DNA from: Helicobacter monodelphidis
Lineage (GTDB): Bacteria; Campylobacterota; Campylobacteria; Campylobacterales; Helicobacteraceae
Direction: 5' to 3'
Length of the DNA stretch: 64,000 bases
NCBI RefSeq assembly: GCF_003288845.1
Contig: NZ_NHYN01000009.1
Location: forward strand, 1 to 64,000
Below, piece by piece: positions 40,139 to 51,871 of this stretch. A program made the position numbers and the translations under genes. Numbering within the stretch: the first letter of the stretch is position 1; every line of letters starts with the position of its first letter. The notes below the pieces were generated by a model. It saw nothing but the letters and a program-made list of their open reading frames with translations, did not search any database and had not been told where the DNA came from.

Positions 40139-42955
40139 ATGGGTCACAACATAAATGAAATAGAGATTATTGGTGCAAAAGAAAATAATCTTAAAAATAT
40201 TCACCTCACTATTCCTAAAAATAAGTTGGTTGTTTTTACAGGATTGAGTGGTAGTGGCAAATCCACCCTCGCTTTTGACACTCTTTATGCCGAGGGACAA
40301 AGACGTTATATTGAATCTCTAAGTAGCTATGCTAGACAATTTTTAGATAAGATGGGCAAGCCTAATGTGGACAAAATCAATGGGCTAACTCCGGCTATCG
40401 CCATTGATCAAAAAAGTACAAGCAAGAATCCTCGTTCCACCGTTGGCACAATCACAGAAATTTATGACTATTTTCGTCTTCTTTATGCACGCATTGGAAT
40501 GCAACACTGCCATCTTTGCGGGCAACCCATCTCAAAGATGAGTGCAAGCGATATCATTCAACAAGTTTTATTGATTCCTGAAAATTCTAAAATACTCATT
40601 CTTGCTCCAATTATTAAAGAAAAAAAAGGTTCTTTTGCAGATAAATTAGAATCTCTTCGGCATAAAGGTTATGTTCGTATGCAAATTGATGGCGTAATGG
40701 TTAGGCTTGATGAAGAAATTGAACTATCCAAAACTAAAAAGCATACATTGAAAGTTGTTATCGACCGCTTAAGCCGCACAGAAGAAAATAAAGAAAGGAT
40801 TGCACAGGCTATCGAACATGCCCTTAAAGAATCCTATGGAGAAGTTGAAATTGAAATTTTATCTGAAGATCCTAAAAAACCCCAAATTCTACATTATAGC
40901 GAACATTTAGCTTGCTTTAATTGCAAGGTTAGTTTTGAACCATTAGAACCCCTTAGTTTTTCATTCAACTCTCCTAAAGGAGCTTGCCCTGAATGTGATG
41001 GTTTAGGTATTCGCTATGCTATTGATATGAAAAAGGTAATTGATGTCCATATCCCCTTAAATGAGGGTGGAATCAAGGTAATTTTCGGATTCAACAAAAG
41101 CTATTATTCAGAACTTTTTCATGCTTTTTGCCGGACAGAAAATATTGCCCCCTCCTCTACCTTTGAAGAGTTGCAAGCCCATCAACAAAAAGCTATTTTA
41201 CATGGAAATGGGCAGGAAGTTGTGTTTGAATGGAAAGGTTCTTCTATTAAACGTGTCTGGAATGGCATTTTACAAATCGCTTATGATAGCTTCAAAGATA
41301 ATAAAGAAATTAATGATTTTATGAGTGAAAAAATCTGTGATATGTGTTCCTCTCATCGGCTAAAAGCCTCTTCCTTGAGTGTAAAAGTCGCTTCCAAAGG
41401 AATTGGGGAGCTACTTGATTATTCAATTGAAAATTGTTATCGCTTTTTTGCTGAAGATTCACATTTTGGCTATTTAAGTCCACAACAAAAAATCATTGCT
41501 GAACCGATTTTAAAAGAAATCAAGGAAAGACTCTTTTTTTTGTATGATGTCGGGTTAGGTTATTTAAGCTTAGGACGAGATGCAAGAAGTATTAGTGGTG
41601 GAGAATCACAGAGAATTCGTATTGCAAGTCAAATCGGCAGTGGCTTAACGGGTGTGATGTATGTCCTTGATGAACCAAGCATTGGATTACATGAACGAGA
41701 TACTTTAAGATTAATTAAAACTTTAAGAAATTTACAGGAAAAGGGAAATAGTGTTATTGTGGTCGAGCATGACAAAGAAACGATACTTGCAGCAGATTTT
41801 ATTGTTGATATTGGGCCTGGTGCAGGTAAATTTGGTGGTGAAGTTGTTTTTGCAGGAGATAAAAAATCTTTACTAAAATCTCACACACAAACCGCTGACT
41901 ATCTAACAGGCAGGAAAGAAATTAAATATTTTTACCGTCGTCCCCAAAAAAAATGGCTAACCATCGATCATGTCCACATTAACAATATTGAGGATTTAAG
42001 CGTAAATATTCCATTATCTAATTTTGTGTGTGTAACGGGCGTTAGTGGCAGCGGAAAGAGTTCCTTGATTCTACAAACCCTTTTACCTGTTGCACAAGAA
42101 ATTCTCAATAATGCAAGAAAGGTGAAAAAAGTGGATGGCGTAAGTATTGAAGGCTTAGAACATTTGGATAAAGTAATTTATCTTGACCAAAGTCCAATAG
42201 GACGCACTCCAAGAAGTAATCCGGCTACCTACACAGGAGCGATGGACGATATTCGTTTAATTTTTGCAGAAACCAAAGAATCAAAAATTCGTGGATACAA
42301 TGTGAGTCGCTTTAGCTTCAATGTTAAAGGAGGTCGGTGCGAAAAATGTCAAGGAGAAGGTGAGATTAAGATTGAAATGCACTTTCTGCCTGATATTTCC
42401 GTAAAATGTGATAGCTGTCAAGGAAAACGTTATAATCCCCAAACACTTGAAATAACCTACAAAGGGAAAAATATTGCTGATGTTTTAAATATGAGCGTAA
42501 ATGAGGCTTTGGAATTTTTCAGTAGCATTCCAAAAATCGCTCAAAAACTTCAGACTTTGCAAGATGTCGGCTTAGGTTATATCACATTAGGGCAGAATGC
42601 AATTACACTAAGTGGCGGTGAAGCCCAAAGAATCAAGCTCGCAAAAGAATTGAGCAAGAAAGACACAGGTGCAACGCTCTACATTCTTGATGAACCCACG
42701 ACAGGATTGCATTTTGCGGATATTGATCGCCTCACAAAAGTTTTGCATCATTTGAGTAGTTTAGGGAATAGTATTATCGTCATTGAACATAATCTCGATA
42801 TGATTAAAAATGCAGACTATATCATTGATATTGGCCCTGAAGGTGGCGTTGGCGGAGGAAGAATTGTTGATTGTGGAACACCAGAAGAAATCATTGACAG
42901 ACATCAACAAAGTGGGAGTTATACAGGCAAATTTTTGCATGAAGAGCTAAAATGA
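40139..42955 (+). CDS. uvrA: UvrA, excinuclease ABC subunit A
   Basis: UvrA recognises DNA damage in nucleotide excision repair. The 938 residues have two ABC ATPase units: Walker A GLSGSGKST near the start and GVSGSGKSS near residue 640, with two signature motifs (SISGGESQRIRIASQIG, TLSGGEAQRIKLAKEL). CXXC pairs mark the zinc modules (CHLCG, CFNC/CPEC, CEKC/CDSC). A longer frame opens at 40112, but ATG 40139 has a strong RBS (AAAGGAG, 40126-40132) and the family N-terminus. Confidence 0.96.
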   Translation: MGHNINEIEIIGAKENNLKNIHLTIPKNKLVVFTGLSGSGKSTLAFDTLYAEGQRRYIESLSSYARQFLDKMGKPNVDKINGLTPAIAIDQKSTSKNPRSTVGTITEIYDYFRLLYARIGMQHCHLCGQPISKMSASDIIQQVLLIPENSKILILAPIIKEKKGSFADKLESLRHKGYVRMQIDGVMVRLDEEIELSKTKKHTLKVVIDRLSRTEENKERIAQAIEHALKESYGEVEIEILSEDPKKPQILHYSEHLACFNCKVSFEPLEPLSFSFNSPKGACPECDGLGIRYAIDMKKVIDVHIPLNEGGIKVIFGFNKSYYSELFHAFCRTENIAPSSTFEELQAHQQKAILHGNGQEVVFEWKGSSIKRVWNGILQIAYDSFKDNKEINDFMSEKICDMCSSHRLKASSLSVKVASKGIGELLDYSIENCYRFFAEDSHFGYLSPQQKIIAEPILKEIKERLFFLYDVGLGYLSLGRDARSISGGESQRIRIASQIGSGLTGVMYVLDEPSIGLHERDTLRLIKTLRNLQEKGNSVIVVEHDKETILAADFIVDIGPGAGKFGGEVVFAGDKKSLLKSHTQTADYLTGRKEIKYFYRRPQKKWLTIDHVHINNIEDLSVNIPLSNFVCVTGVSGSGKSSLILQTLLPVAQEILNNARKVKKVDGVSIEGLEHLDKVIYLDQSPIGRTPRSNPATYTGAMDDIRLIFAETKESKIRGYNVSRFSFNVKGGRCEKCQGEGEIKIEMHFLPDISVKCDSCQGKRYNPQTLEITYKGKNIADVLNMSVNEALEFFSSIPKIAQKLQTLQDVGLGYITLGQNAITLSGGEAQRIKLAKELSKKDTGATLYILDEPTTGLHFADIDRLTKVLHHLSSLGNSIIVIEHNLDMIKNADYIIDIGPEGGVGGGRIVDCGTPEEIIDRHQQSGSYTGKFLHEELK

Positions 42956-43070
42956 TAAAATTTTTTAACTTCTTACTTGAAATTTTAGGTAATAAAGGAG
43001 TATAATAACCCTTGATGTTACTTTAAGGATTCTGCTTAAGGTAAGGAATTGAGTTGCTTTCTTTGTATTT

Positions 43071-43079
43071 TGGTAGAAT
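43071..43079 (+). promoter_or_regulatory. Promoter element upstream of frdCAB
   Basis: TGG-TAGAAT forms an extended -10 about 72 nt before frdC. A second TATAAT lies at 43001-43006, so there may be two start sites. A short hairpin AAGGG/CCCTT (43081-43100) follows the first element. Confidence 0.45.
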
Positions 43080-43150
43080 TAAGGGTACATAAAAGCCCTT
43101 AAAAAATAAAGAAAGTTAGTTATCGTCACACACGATTGGGAGGGTTTTTT

Positions 43151-43924
43151 ATGCGAAATGAAGAGATTGTTGAAGGATATCTCGGGATAACCACTGAACG
43201 CAAGAAAAGTCGGTTACCTGCGAAATTGGACTTCTGGCAGAGTGCAACAGGTGCTTTTTTAGGGTTGTTTATGATTGCTCATATGTTTTTTGTCTCTAGT
43301 ATTTTACTAGGTGGCAATGCGATGTATGCCATTACAAAATTTTTTGAAGGAAGTTTTATTTTTGGTGCAGCGGGGCAACCTCTTGTTGTTAGTGGTGTTG
43401 CAGTTATCGTAATTCTTGCATTTGTAACACATGCATTTTTAGCATTGCGTAAGTTTCCTATCAACTATAGACAATTTATGCTTTTTCGAACGCACAAGAA
43501 TATGATGCGTCACAGTGACACAAGTTTATGGTGGATTCAGGCATTGAGTGGTTTTGCACTTTTCTTTTTAGCAAGTGTGCATCTTTATACTGTTCTTGTC
43601 CAACCTCATACAATTGGACCTGAGGCATCTGGCTTTAGATTTGTTCACCAACATTATTGGTTACTTTACATTGTTCTTTTGTTCTGTGTTGAACTCCATG
43701 CTTCTATTGGCTTGTATCGGTTATGTGTTAAATGGGGCTGGTTTGAGAACTTTGGACTTCAGACTTTAAGAACGATAAAAAAAGCAATGAGTGCTTTTTT
43801 TATTATCTTGGGGCTTTGCACATTCGCTGCTTACGTTGTGCAAGGTATGAATTCTACTGCAACAAACATTGAAGAAGCACGTCAAAATGACTGGAATAAT
43901 TATGGTCCTAAAGGAGTCAACTAA
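43151..43924 (+). CDS. frdC: FrdC, diheme cytochrome b subunit of quinol:fumarate reductase
   Basis: FrdC anchors the complex in the membrane, oxidises menaquinol and carries two b hemes. The 257-residue protein has five hydrophobic helices and histidines at the expected places (IAHMFF, TRHAF-like [22 protein letters not shown]). Length matches Wolinella FrdC. ATG 43151 follows the RBS GGGAGGG; the ORF opens five codons earlier without support. It overlaps frdA (TAATG). Confidence 0.94.
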   Translation: MRNEEIVEGYLGITTERKKSRLPAKLDFWQSATGAFLGLFMIAHMFFVSSILLGGNAMYAITKFFEGSFIFGAAGQPLVVSGVAVIVILAFVTHAFLALRKFPINYRQFMLFRTHKNMMRHSDTSLWWIQALSGFALFFLASVHLYTVLVQPHTIGPEASGFRFVHQHYWLLYIVLLFCVELHASIGLYRLCVKWGWFENFGLQTLRTIKKAMSAFFIILGLCTFAAYVVQGMNSTATNIEEARQNDWNNYGPKGVN

Positions 43925-45900
43925 TGAATATTACTTATTGTGATGCACTGATTATTGGTGGTGGTTTGGCTGGGCTTCGTGCTGGAGTAGCTGCAAGAGA
44001 TAAAGGCTTAAGCACGATTATTCTTAGCCTTATTCCCGTAAAACGTTCTCACTCTGCAGCCGCACAAGGTGGAATGCAAGCAAGTCTAGGAAACTCTAAA
44101 ATGAGTGATGGGGATAATGAAGACTTGCATTTTATGGATACTGTTAAAGGAAGTGACTGGGGTTGCGATCAACAGGTTGCAAGAATGTTTGTGACTACTG
44201 CACCAAAAGCGATTCGTGAACTTGCTGCATGGGGGGTTCCATGGACGAGAGTACAGAAAGGCACAAGGACTGCCGTAATTAATGGTGAAAAGAAACCAAT
44301 TGTTGAAGAAGACTTTCGTCATGGCTTGATTCATTCAAGGGATTTTGGTGGAACAAAAAAGTGGAGAACCTGCTATACCTCTGATGCAACTGGACACACA
44401 ATGCTTTTTGCGGTTGCAAACGAGTGCTTAAAGCGCGATGTAGACATTCGTGACAGAAAAGAAGCAATCGCACTCATCCACCAAAATAATCGTTGCTTTG
44501 GTGCAGTCGTACGCGATTTAGTTACGGGTGAAATTTCAGCCTATGTTGCGAAAGGGACGCTTATTGCAACAGGTGGTTATGGGAGAATTTATAAAAATAC
44601 AACAAATGCTGTGGTTTGCGAAGGAACAGGTGCAGCCATTGCTCTTGAAACGGGTATTGCAAAACTCGGAAATATGGAAGCTGTGCAATTTCACCCTACA
44701 CCATTATTTCCATCAGGTATCCTACTTACGGAAGGCTGTCGTGGTGACGGTGGTTTATTGCGCGATGTTGATGGTTATCGCTTTATGCCTGACTATGAAC
44801 CAGAAAAAAAAGAATTGGCAAGCCGTGATGTGGTTTCACGTCGCATGATTGAACATATTCGTAAAGGTAAGGGAATTGATACTCCTTACGGAAAACACTT
44901 ATGGCTTGATATTACAATTCTTGGCCGTGAACATATTGAAAGAAATTTACGCGATGTGCAAGAAATCTGTATGACATTTGCAGGAAAAGATCCCGCTGAT
45001 GTATGGGTGCCTGTTCTTCCTATGCAACATTATTCGATGGGCGGAATCCGAACAGATAAGACGGGTGAAGCACAAGGGCTTAAGGGCTTATTTGTGGCTG
45101 GAGAAGCAGCTTGTTGGGATTTACACGGATTCAATCGCTTAGGCGGTAACTCTGTAAGCGAAGCTGTTGTTGCAGGCATGATTATTGGAGCATACTTTGC
45201 TGAATCATGTGCTGCCGCACAAACAGAAATCAAGACAGAAATTGTTGAAAAGTTTATAGAAGACCAAGTGGCTTACATTCAAGGTATTATTGACTCTAAG
45301 GGCGGTGAAGATGTTTATGTTATCAAGAATGCAATGAAGCAGATTATGGACGATAATGTGGGGATATTCAGAGATGGACCTCATCTTGAAAAAGCTGTTA
45401 AAGAACTTGAACAGCTCTATATTCGTTCTAAAAATATCAGTATTAAGAATAAACGCAAACATGCAAATCCAGAGCTAGAGGATGCATATCGTGTACCAAA
45501 GATGCTTAAAGTTGCACTTTGCGTTGCAAAAGGTGCTTATGATCGCACAGAGTCAAGAGGAGCACATAGCCGTGAGGATTATCCAAAACGAGATGATGTA
45601 AATTGGTGTAAGCGAACATTAACCTCATGGAAGGATCCGAATCAAACATTACCGGGTGTAGAATATGAGGAATTGGATATTATGTCGATGGAAAGTGCAC
45701 CTGGCTATCGTGGATATGGTGCAAAAGGAAACTATATCGAAAATCCCAAGAGCGTGGAAAGGCAAGAACAAATTGATAGAATCCGTAGCGAAATGGAAGC
45801 ACAGGGCAAAGATAGACATGAAATTCAACATGCCCTTATGCCATTTGAATTACCTTTGAACTACAAAGAGAGAAATGAACGAATAGGAGATAAAAAATAA
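43924..45900 (+). CDS. frdA: FrdA, flavoprotein catalytic subunit of fumarate reductase
   Basis: FrdA carries covalent FAD and reduces fumarate to succinate on the cytoplasmic side. The 658 residues show the dinucleotide-binding N-terminus ([15 protein letters not shown]), the flavinylation His in [12 protein letters not shown], the active-site segment [24 protein letters not shown], and [16 protein letters not shown]. Length is close to the Wolinella and Campylobacter enzymes rather than the longer H. pylori one. Confidence 0.96.
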   Translation: MNITYCDALIIGGGLAGLRAGVAARDKGLSTIILSLIPVKRSHSAAAQGGMQASLGNSKMSDGDNEDLHFMDTVKGSDWGCDQQVARMFVTTAPKAIRELAAWGVPWTRVQKGTRTAVINGEKKPIVEEDFRHGLIHSRDFGGTKKWRTCYTSDATGHTMLFAVANECLKRDVDIRDRKEAIALIHQNNRCFGAVVRDLVTGEISAYVAKGTLIATGGYGRIYKNTTNAVVCEGTGAAIALETGIAKLGNMEAVQFHPTPLFPSGILLTEGCRGDGGLLRDVDGYRFMPDYEPEKKELASRDVVSRRMIEHIRKGKGIDTPYGKHLWLDITILGREHIERNLRDVQEICMTFAGKDPADVWVPVLPMQHYSMGGIRTDKTGEAQGLKGLFVAGEAACWDLHGFNRLGGNSVSEAVVAGMIIGAYFAESCAAAQTEIKTEIVEKFIEDQVAYIQGIIDSKGGEDVYVIKNAMKQIMDDNVGIFRDGPHLEKAVKELEQLYIRSKNISIKNKRKHANPELEDAYRVPKMLKVALCVAKGAYDRTESRGAHSREDYPKRDDVNWCKRTLTSWKDPNQTLPGVEYEELDIMSMESAPGYRGYGAKGNYIENPKSVERQEQIDRIRSEMEAQGKDRHEIQHALMPFELPLNYKERNERIGDKK

Positions 45901-46622
45901 TGGGTAGAAAGCTAACACTTAAAATCTTCAAATACGATCCCGCTAATGTTGCATCAAAGCCTCATTTCAAGGAATACACTATTGAGGAAACGGATTCAAT
46001 GACAGTGTTCATTGTATTAAATCTCATTCGCGAACAACATGACCCTGATTTGAATTTTGACTTTGTTTGTCGGGCAGGTATCTGTGGGAGTTGTGCGATG
46101 ATGATTAATGGACAACCGCGTCTTGCGTGTAGAACATTGACTAAAGATATTACTGATGGCATCATTACCATTATGCCTCTTCCGGCGTTTAAACTCATTA
46201 AAGACCTTTCTGTAGATACTGGAAATTGGTTTAATGGCATGAGTAAAAGAGTAGAAAGCTGGATTCACTCGCAAGAGCAAGTTGATATTTCTAAGCTTGA
46301 AAAACGTATTGAACCTGATGTTGCTGATGAAGTTTTTGACCTTGATCGTTGTATTGAGTGTGGTTGCTGTATTGCCGGCTGTGGAACAAAGCTTATGCGT
46401 GAAGAGTTTGTTGGCGGTGCTGGAATGAATCGTGTTGTACGGTTTATGCTTGACCCACATGATAATCGCACCGATGAAGACTGGTTTGAGATTGTAGGAG
46501 ATGATAATGGCGTATTTGCTTGTATGTCTTTACTTGCATGCCATGACTATTGCCCTAAACATTTGCCTCTCCAGAGTAAGATAGCTTACCTAAGGCGTAA
46601 AATGGTTGCAATTGGTAAATAA
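45900..46622 (+). CDS. frdB: FrdB, iron-sulfur subunit of fumarate reductase
   Basis: FrdB carries [2Fe-2S], [4Fe-4S] and [3Fe-4S] clusters linking FrdC to FrdA. The 240-residue protein has [21 protein letters not shown] for the plant-type cluster, [11 protein letters not shown] for the second, and [16 protein letters not shown] for the third. Its ATG overlaps the frdA stop. Confidence 0.96.
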   Translation: MGRKLTLKIFKYDPANVASKPHFKEYTIEETDSMTVFIVLNLIREQHDPDLNFDFVCRAGICGSCAMMINGQPRLACRTLTKDITDGIITIMPLPAFKLIKDLSVDTGNWFNGMSKRVESWIHSQEQVDISKLEKRIEPDVADEVFDLDRCIECGCCIAGCGTKLMREEFVGGAGMNRVVRFMLDPHDNRTDEDWFEIVGDDNGVFACMSLLACHDYCPKHLPLQSKIAYLRRKMVAIGK

Positions 46623-47391
46623 AATGTATTTTTGCATTCCCTCCAGTATGGAGGGAATCGCCACAAATCTTTACCTCCTCTAAGATTGAAGCTTTTGTCA
46701 ACTACCCCACTTTATCTTTTATCACATAAGATTCTCTAATTGTTTCTCTCTAATCCAATTTATAAAGAATTCAGACTCAAGCAAATCTTACTTAACTCAT
46801 CACTCCGAATCTTTACTAAATAGCTAATAAATTATTTTAAACATTTTTTAGATATTCAAAAGGATGGCTTTAAGCTCAAAAATAAAAACAATAAACAATT
46901 CTAGATAGAGAAAAGATTTAAAGCTTTGTGAGTTTTAAATAGTCATTAAAGGACTATAGAAGCTGATAAAATTTTATCAAAACTTCTAACCTATTTTTAA
47001 AAACTCCATGAAAGAATGTATCAATGAGAAATACAGATTCTCAATAAATGACAACAGACATTAATGCTAATTATAACATATACAAACAAGTAAGTAGATT
47101 TAACTCAAGCCAAATTTACACCCAAAGACTTGATAGCTCTGCAAAAAGTAGTAAAATTATTCTAGGGTTTTATCAGCTTATGAGAACGGTTATATTAGCC
47201 TTCAAATTAAGATAAGCATTGAACTTTTATAAAATAATCACACAATCCAAAAACATCAACACCGACAAAGAGTTAGAAAACTACAGAACACTTAGAAAAT
47301 TTTGTAAGAGTTCACAAAACAGCTATAAAAATATTTCAAAAACTTACAGAATACAACTAAAAAAACCTTCAATAATATAAAACTAAAATAT
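46623..47391. other. Gene-free AT-rich interval between frdB and nrdA
   Basis: Over 769 bp I find no tRNA and no convincing gene on either strand; only short frames interrupted by stops. It holds the frdB hairpin at its left end and an IS605-like tail on the minus strand at 46697-46710. A short frame around 47250-47380 (KELENYRTLRKF...) has no RBS or family. The stretch looks like decayed accessory DNA. Confidence 0.55.
46636..46658 (+). terminator. Hairpin after frdB
   Basis: ATTCCCTCC and GGAGGGAAT form a perfect 9-bp stem with a 5-nt loop 13 nt after the frdB stop. This is the expected place for a terminator, but no T-tract follows, so it could instead protect the 3' end of the mRNA. Confidence 0.5.
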
Positions 47392-49821
47392 TTATTGACA
47401 ACCCTCACATTCAATAGAACGATCAATCGCCTCTTCCTCTAAACTTTGGATAGCCTCTGGACTCTGGCTACGAAGATAATAAGTTGACTTTAATCCTAAC
47501 TTCCACGCATTAAAATAAATATCATTTAAATATTTTCCACTTGCCTTATCAAGAGTGATAAAAATATTTGTACTTTGTCCTTGATCTATCCATTTTTGAC
47601 GAATTGCTGCTGCCTTGATCAACAAATTTTGATCCAATTCATACGCAGACTGATAGAATTTCCAATTATCCAAATTCAAATTTGGGACAACAACAGGAAT
47701 AATTCCACTCAAATTCTCTTCAAACCATTTTCGTTTATAAATGGGTTCAATCGTTTGGGTTGTACCCACAAGAATGCTGATAGAACTTGTCGGTGCAATA
47801 GCCATTAAATAACCATTACGAATACCATTTTTTTTCACCTTTTCTTTCAGGGCTAACCAATCACAATTCTCTTCAAATAATCCACCACGATCTACAAGCT
47901 TTTTTGCTTCCGTCCGTGCAAGATCAATAGGGAATATCCCTTTACTCCAATTAGAACCCTCAAAAAGACTATAGCTACCTTTCTCGATAGCCAAATCACA
48001 ACTTGCAGAAATTGCATTAAAACTGATATGCTCCATTAGAATATCAATTTTCTTAAAATGTTCTTCACTGCCCCAAATAATGCGATTTTCAGCAAGCATC
48101 TGTGCTTCACCCATGATCCCAAGCCCAATAGAACGCGTTTGCATATTTGTTATTTTCACTTTGCGTGTAGGATAAAAATTAAGATTAATCACATTGTCAA
48201 GCATTCTAATTGCTGTTGGAACAATACGTTTAATATCCGCTATAGTATTAATTTTTGATAAATTGATACTGGCTAAATTACACACCGCACTGCATCCATC
48301 AATCCCCTCCCTCCTTGCAATAAAAATCTTTTCACCATTTAGAGAATCTATTGATGTCAGCTTATTTGCTTTTTTAGTAATACCACTATCCACTTGAACT
48401 TGATCATTTTCTTGAAAATATCGAATCTCTCCACTTTCAAACTCAACACAAATACGATAATGATTTGGTTCTGTATTTTGAAAAATTTCTGTGCATAGAT
48501 TACTTGAACGGATAATACCACTATGCGCATTTGGATTTGCACGGTTTGCATTATCCTTAAAACACAAAAAAGGTGCTCCCACTTCAAAATAGTTTGTTAA
48601 AATTTTTTTCCACAATTCTTTTGCACTTATACTCTCCTTGATAATGCCATCCATCATCTCATACTCTAAGTAACGTTTCTCAAATTCTTCACCATACAAA
48701 TCCGTTAAATCACTGCATTCATAAGGGTCAAGAAGTGTCCAATAAGAATTTTCCTCTACGCGTTTCATAAAGAGGTCGCAAATCCACAATGCCGGAAATA
48801 GATCATGTGCTCTTCGCCTCTCCTCACCACTATTTTTCTTCAAATCAATAAAATCAAAAATATCTGTATGCCAAACTTCCAAATAAACACTAATTGCACC
48901 CTTGCGTGTCCCTAGCTGATCAACTGCCACAGCAACATCGTTGGTAATTTTTAAAAAAGGGACAACACCTCCAGCTGCATTCCTATGCCCATCAATAAAA
49001 CTTCCAAGCCCCCTAACTTTAGAATAATCCCAACCAATTCCACCACCATATTTAGAGAGCAGAGCCATTTCCTTGTAGGAATCAAAAATACCCTCAATAT
49101 TATCTGGCGTACTACCCACATAGCAAGAACTCAACTGATGACGTGGAGTTCTTGCATTGCTCAATGTCGGCGTTGCTGCCATTACTTCAAACTTAGAAAG
49201 CATATCATAAAATTTAATTGCCCATTCATTGGGAGATTGTTCGTTTTGAGAGAGAAACATCGCAATTGCCATAAACATATGTTGGGGGAGTTCTATAGGC
49301 TTTCCTTGTTCATCTTTTAACAAATAGCGATCATAAAGTGTCTTAATACCTAAGTAGTTAAACTGCAAATCTCGTTCAGGGCGAATATGAGAATCCAAAA
49401 GATCTAAATCAAATTTTTCCTTTACACCTCGCACAATTCTACCGCATTCTTCCCCTTTGTTGAAATAATCTTGCAGACGCCCATAACCCGTATTTTCACC
49501 CTTAATAACATAGTCTTTCGGTTTTGTTTGATTTATGTTATGCATAACTTTATGGTATAAATCATATAAAAAAAGCCGTGCTGCAACAAATGTCCAATCA
49601 GGACGATCAATATCAATCTTGCTGACGGCTGTTTGAATCAATGTTTGCTGAATCTCCTCTGTAGTAATTCCATCACGAAATTGGATTCTTGCATCAACCT
49701 CTAATTCACTCTGGCTGACTTCTAAACCATCAACCGCCTGATAGGTAAATTTTTGAATTTTACCCACATCTAAAAGTTCAATACGTCCACTTCTTTTAAT
49801 AACTTTTAGCCCTGTCATCAT
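47392..49821 (-). CDS. nrdA: NrdA, class Ia ribonucleotide reductase alpha subunit
   Basis: NrdA reduces ribonucleoside diphosphates using the radical from NrdB. The 809 residues show an N-terminal ATP-cone (VIKRSGRIELLDVGKIQKF), the active-site cysteines in LSSCYVG and SSNLCTEI with the CNLASINL segment, radical-path tyrosines near the end, and the C-terminal thiol pair CEGC used for re-reduction. RBS AAGGAGG is well spaced for the first of two ATG codons. nrdB is not adjacent. Confidence 0.95.
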   Translation of the reverse strand: MMTGLKVIKRSGRIELLDVGKIQKFTYQAVDGLEVSQSELEVDARIQFRDGITTEEIQQTLIQTAVSKIDIDRPDWTFVAARLFLYDLYHKVMHNINQTKPKDYVIKGENTGYGRLQDYFNKGEECGRIVRGVKEKFDLDLLDSHIRPERDLQFNYLGIKTLYDRYLLKDEQGKPIELPQHMFMAIAMFLSQNEQSPNEWAIKFYDMLSKFEVMAATPTLSNARTPRHQLSSCYVGSTPDNIEGIFDSYKEMALLSKYGGGIGWDYSKVRGLGSFIDGHRNAAGGVVPFLKITNDVAVAVDQLGTRKGAISVYLEVWHTDIFDFIDLKKNSGEERRRAHDLFPALWICDLFMKRVEENSYWTLLDPYECSDLTDLYGEEFEKRYLEYEMMDGIIKESISAKELWKKILTNYFEVGAPFLCFKDNANRANPNAHSGIIRSSNLCTEIFQNTEPNHYRICVEFESGEIRYFQENDQVQVDSGITKKANKLTSIDSLNGEKIFIARREGIDGCSAVCNLASINLSKINTIADIKRIVPTAIRMLDNVINLNFYPTRKVKITNMQTRSIGLGIMGEAQMLAENRIIWGSEEHFKKIDILMEHISFNAISASCDLAIEKGSYSLFEGSNWSKGIFPIDLARTEAKKLVDRGGLFEENCDWLALKEKVKKNGIRNGYLMAIAPTSSISILVGTTQTIEPIYKRKWFEENLSGIIPVVVPNLNLDNWKFYQSAYELDQNLLIKAAAIRQKWIDQGQSTNIFITLDKASGKYLNDIYFNAWKLGLKSTYYLRSQSPEAIQSLEEEAIDRSIECEGCQ

Positions 49822-49862
49822 TTCATAACCTCCTTAAGAAAAACCTATTCTATATAATCTAC

Positions 49863-51665
49863 TTATTTTCTAGCATTCCTACGACGTTGTGTAGGGTCTA
49901 AGAATTTTTTTCGGATTCTTAAGTTTTGTGGCGTAACTTCTAAAATTTCATCATCCATAATCCATTCTAAAGCTCTTTCTAAGCTGAGAGCACGCGGGGG
50001 AGTGAGTTTAATTGCCTCTTCTGCCCCACTAGAACGCATATTAGTAAGATTTTTTGTTTTAATTGGATTCACATCCAAATCATTTTCACGGCTATGCTCC
50101 CCAACAATCATACCTACATAAACCTTTGTTTGGGGGCAGATAAACAATACCCCCCTATCTTGCAAGTTAAACAAGGCAAATCCACTTGCTTCACCATTCT
50201 CCATAGACACTAAAGCACCATTACTACGTCCTTCAAAACTACCACTATATTCTCTAAATTCTAAAAAAGAATGGTTCATAACGCCTTCACCCTTTGTATC
50301 AGTTAAAAATTCACCCCGATAGCCAATCAAAGAACGTGCTGGAATCTCAAATTCAAGCCTTGTATAGCCATCACCCATCGGATTCATTGCTTTTAATTCC
50401 GCCTTTCGTTTGCCCAATTTCTCAATCACTGCACCGCTATAATCCTGAGGAGTATCAATCACTAAATGCTCAAAAGGTTCTAGCTTTTTACCTCCATCTT
50501 CCTTAATGATAACTTCAGGACGCGAAATAGAAAATTCAAACCCCTCCCTCCTTAAGTTCTCTGCTAAAATCGTAATTTGCAATTCTCCACGTCCACTAAT
50601 CTTAAATTTTCCTTCACCAATCTCATCACACTTCATTGCAATATTAACCTGCATTTCTTTTGTAAATCGATCTTTGAGCTTATTTGCTGTAACATGTTTT
50701 CCTTCCTGTCCAGCAAAAGGACTATCATTTACCGCAAAATAGACACTCATTGTAGGCTCTTCAAGGTGCATGGGGTCAAGCGGCATAGGATTTTCTGGAT
50801 CTACAATAGAATCTCCTACATCAATTGCATTGAATCCCGCAATCGCAACAATATCCCCTGCTTGTGCGGATTCTATCTCCGTACGTGCAAGCCCTAAGAA
50901 TCCGATTAATTTTGTAATCCTTCCAACCTCTTTTTCACCATCACCCTTTGCCAAAAGTACAGTATCACCTTTTTTAATAATGCCATTAAAAACTCTTGCA
51001 ATTCCAATTTTTCCTACATAATTATCATAATCTAAAGTAAAAACTTGCATCTGTAAAGCATTTTCGCTGTTTCCACTCGGGCAAGGAACAGATTCTAAAA
51101 TTGTTTCAAATAAAGGCTTTAAATCCTTCTTTTCATCTTCCAGATTTTTCATAGCATAGCCATCGCGTGCGGCAGCATAAACAATAGGAAACTCAAGTTG
51201 TTCATCGCTTGCACCCATTGCAACAAATAAATCAAATACTTCATCAACAACACGGTCTGGCTCTGCGGCGGGCTTATCGATTTTATTCACAACAACAATT
51301 GGACGAATCCCAAAACTTAATGCTTTTTTAACAACAAATTTTGTTTGAGGCATCACCCCTTCTTGTGCATCAACCAACAACAACACACCATCAACCATCT
51401 TTAAAACTCGTTCCACTTCTCCACCAAAATCAGCATGGCCGGGTGTATCAATAATATTAATTTTCGTTCCTTGATAGTTGATTGCTGTATTCTTGGAAAG
51501 AATCGTAATTCCGCGTTCTTTTTCAAGATCATTGCTATCCATAACCCTTTCACTAACTTGTTCATGACTTGAAAAAATTCCTGACTGACGCAATAGCCCA
51601 TCAACTAAAGTTGTTTTTCCATGATCCACATGGGCGATAACTGCAATATTTCTGATACTCTGCAT
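49863..51665 (-). CDS. typA: TypA/BipA, translational GTPase
   Basis: This ribosome-associated GTPase acts in 50S assembly and stress adaptation. From ATG 51665 there are 600 residues with the G1 motif AHVDHGKTT, the RGITI switch, [14 protein letters not shown], followed by EF-G-like domains and the BipA-specific C-terminus. A longer frame from 51740 is open, but the added residues have no family support and the chosen ATG gives the standard start. Confidence 0.95.
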   Translation of the reverse strand: MQSIRNIAVIAHVDHGKTTLVDGLLRQSGIFSSHEQVSERVMDSNDLEKERGITILSKNTAINYQGTKINIIDTPGHADFGGEVERVLKMVDGVLLLVDAQEGVMPQTKFVVKKALSFGIRPIVVVNKIDKPAAEPDRVVDEVFDLFVAMGASDEQLEFPIVYAAARDGYAMKNLEDEKKDLKPLFETILESVPCPSGNSENALQMQVFTLDYDNYVGKIGIARVFNGIIKKGDTVLLAKGDGEKEVGRITKLIGFLGLARTEIESAQAGDIVAIAGFNAIDVGDSIVDPENPMPLDPMHLEEPTMSVYFAVNDSPFAGQEGKHVTANKLKDRFTKEMQVNIAMKCDEIGEGKFKISGRGELQITILAENLRREGFEFSISRPEVIIKEDGGKKLEPFEHLVIDTPQDYSGAVIEKLGKRKAELKAMNPMGDGYTRLEFEIPARSLIGYRGEFLTDTKGEGVMNHSFLEFREYSGSFEGRSNGALVSMENGEASGFALFNLQDRGVLFICPQTKVYVGMIVGEHSRENDLDVNPIKTKNLTNMRSSGAEEAIKLTPPRALSLERALEWIMDDEILEVTPQNLRIRKKFLDPTQRRRNARK

Positions 51666-51838
51666 ATTTTTTTGCCTAATTTCTATAAGATTATTTTTGT
51701 TACTTTTTAACACAGATAGCAACAAAAAAAGAAAACGCATTCTATCTAATTCTTTAAAAAAACATTCTTAAAAAAAGGATTCAAAAATAGGCATCATTAT
51801 GCAAATTCAATTTTATATAACTTTAAAAATTGTTGCTA

Positions 51839-51844
51839 TATAAT
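51839..51844 (+). promoter_or_regulatory. -10 element upstream of atpB
   Basis: TATAAT, within TTGCTATATAAT, lies about 28 nt before the atpB ATG in a 206-bp divergent gap with typA. Confidence 0.45.
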
Positions 51845-51871
51845 TGAGCCAATTTTACATGGGAGAGTCAA

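Noticed and set aside
46017-46460. 147-residue minus-strand frame
   Set aside because: It is antisense to frdB and its composition reflects the coding strand.
46623-47391. Possible tRNA or small RNA in the long gap
   Set aside because: I looked for T-loop and acceptor patterns and found none.
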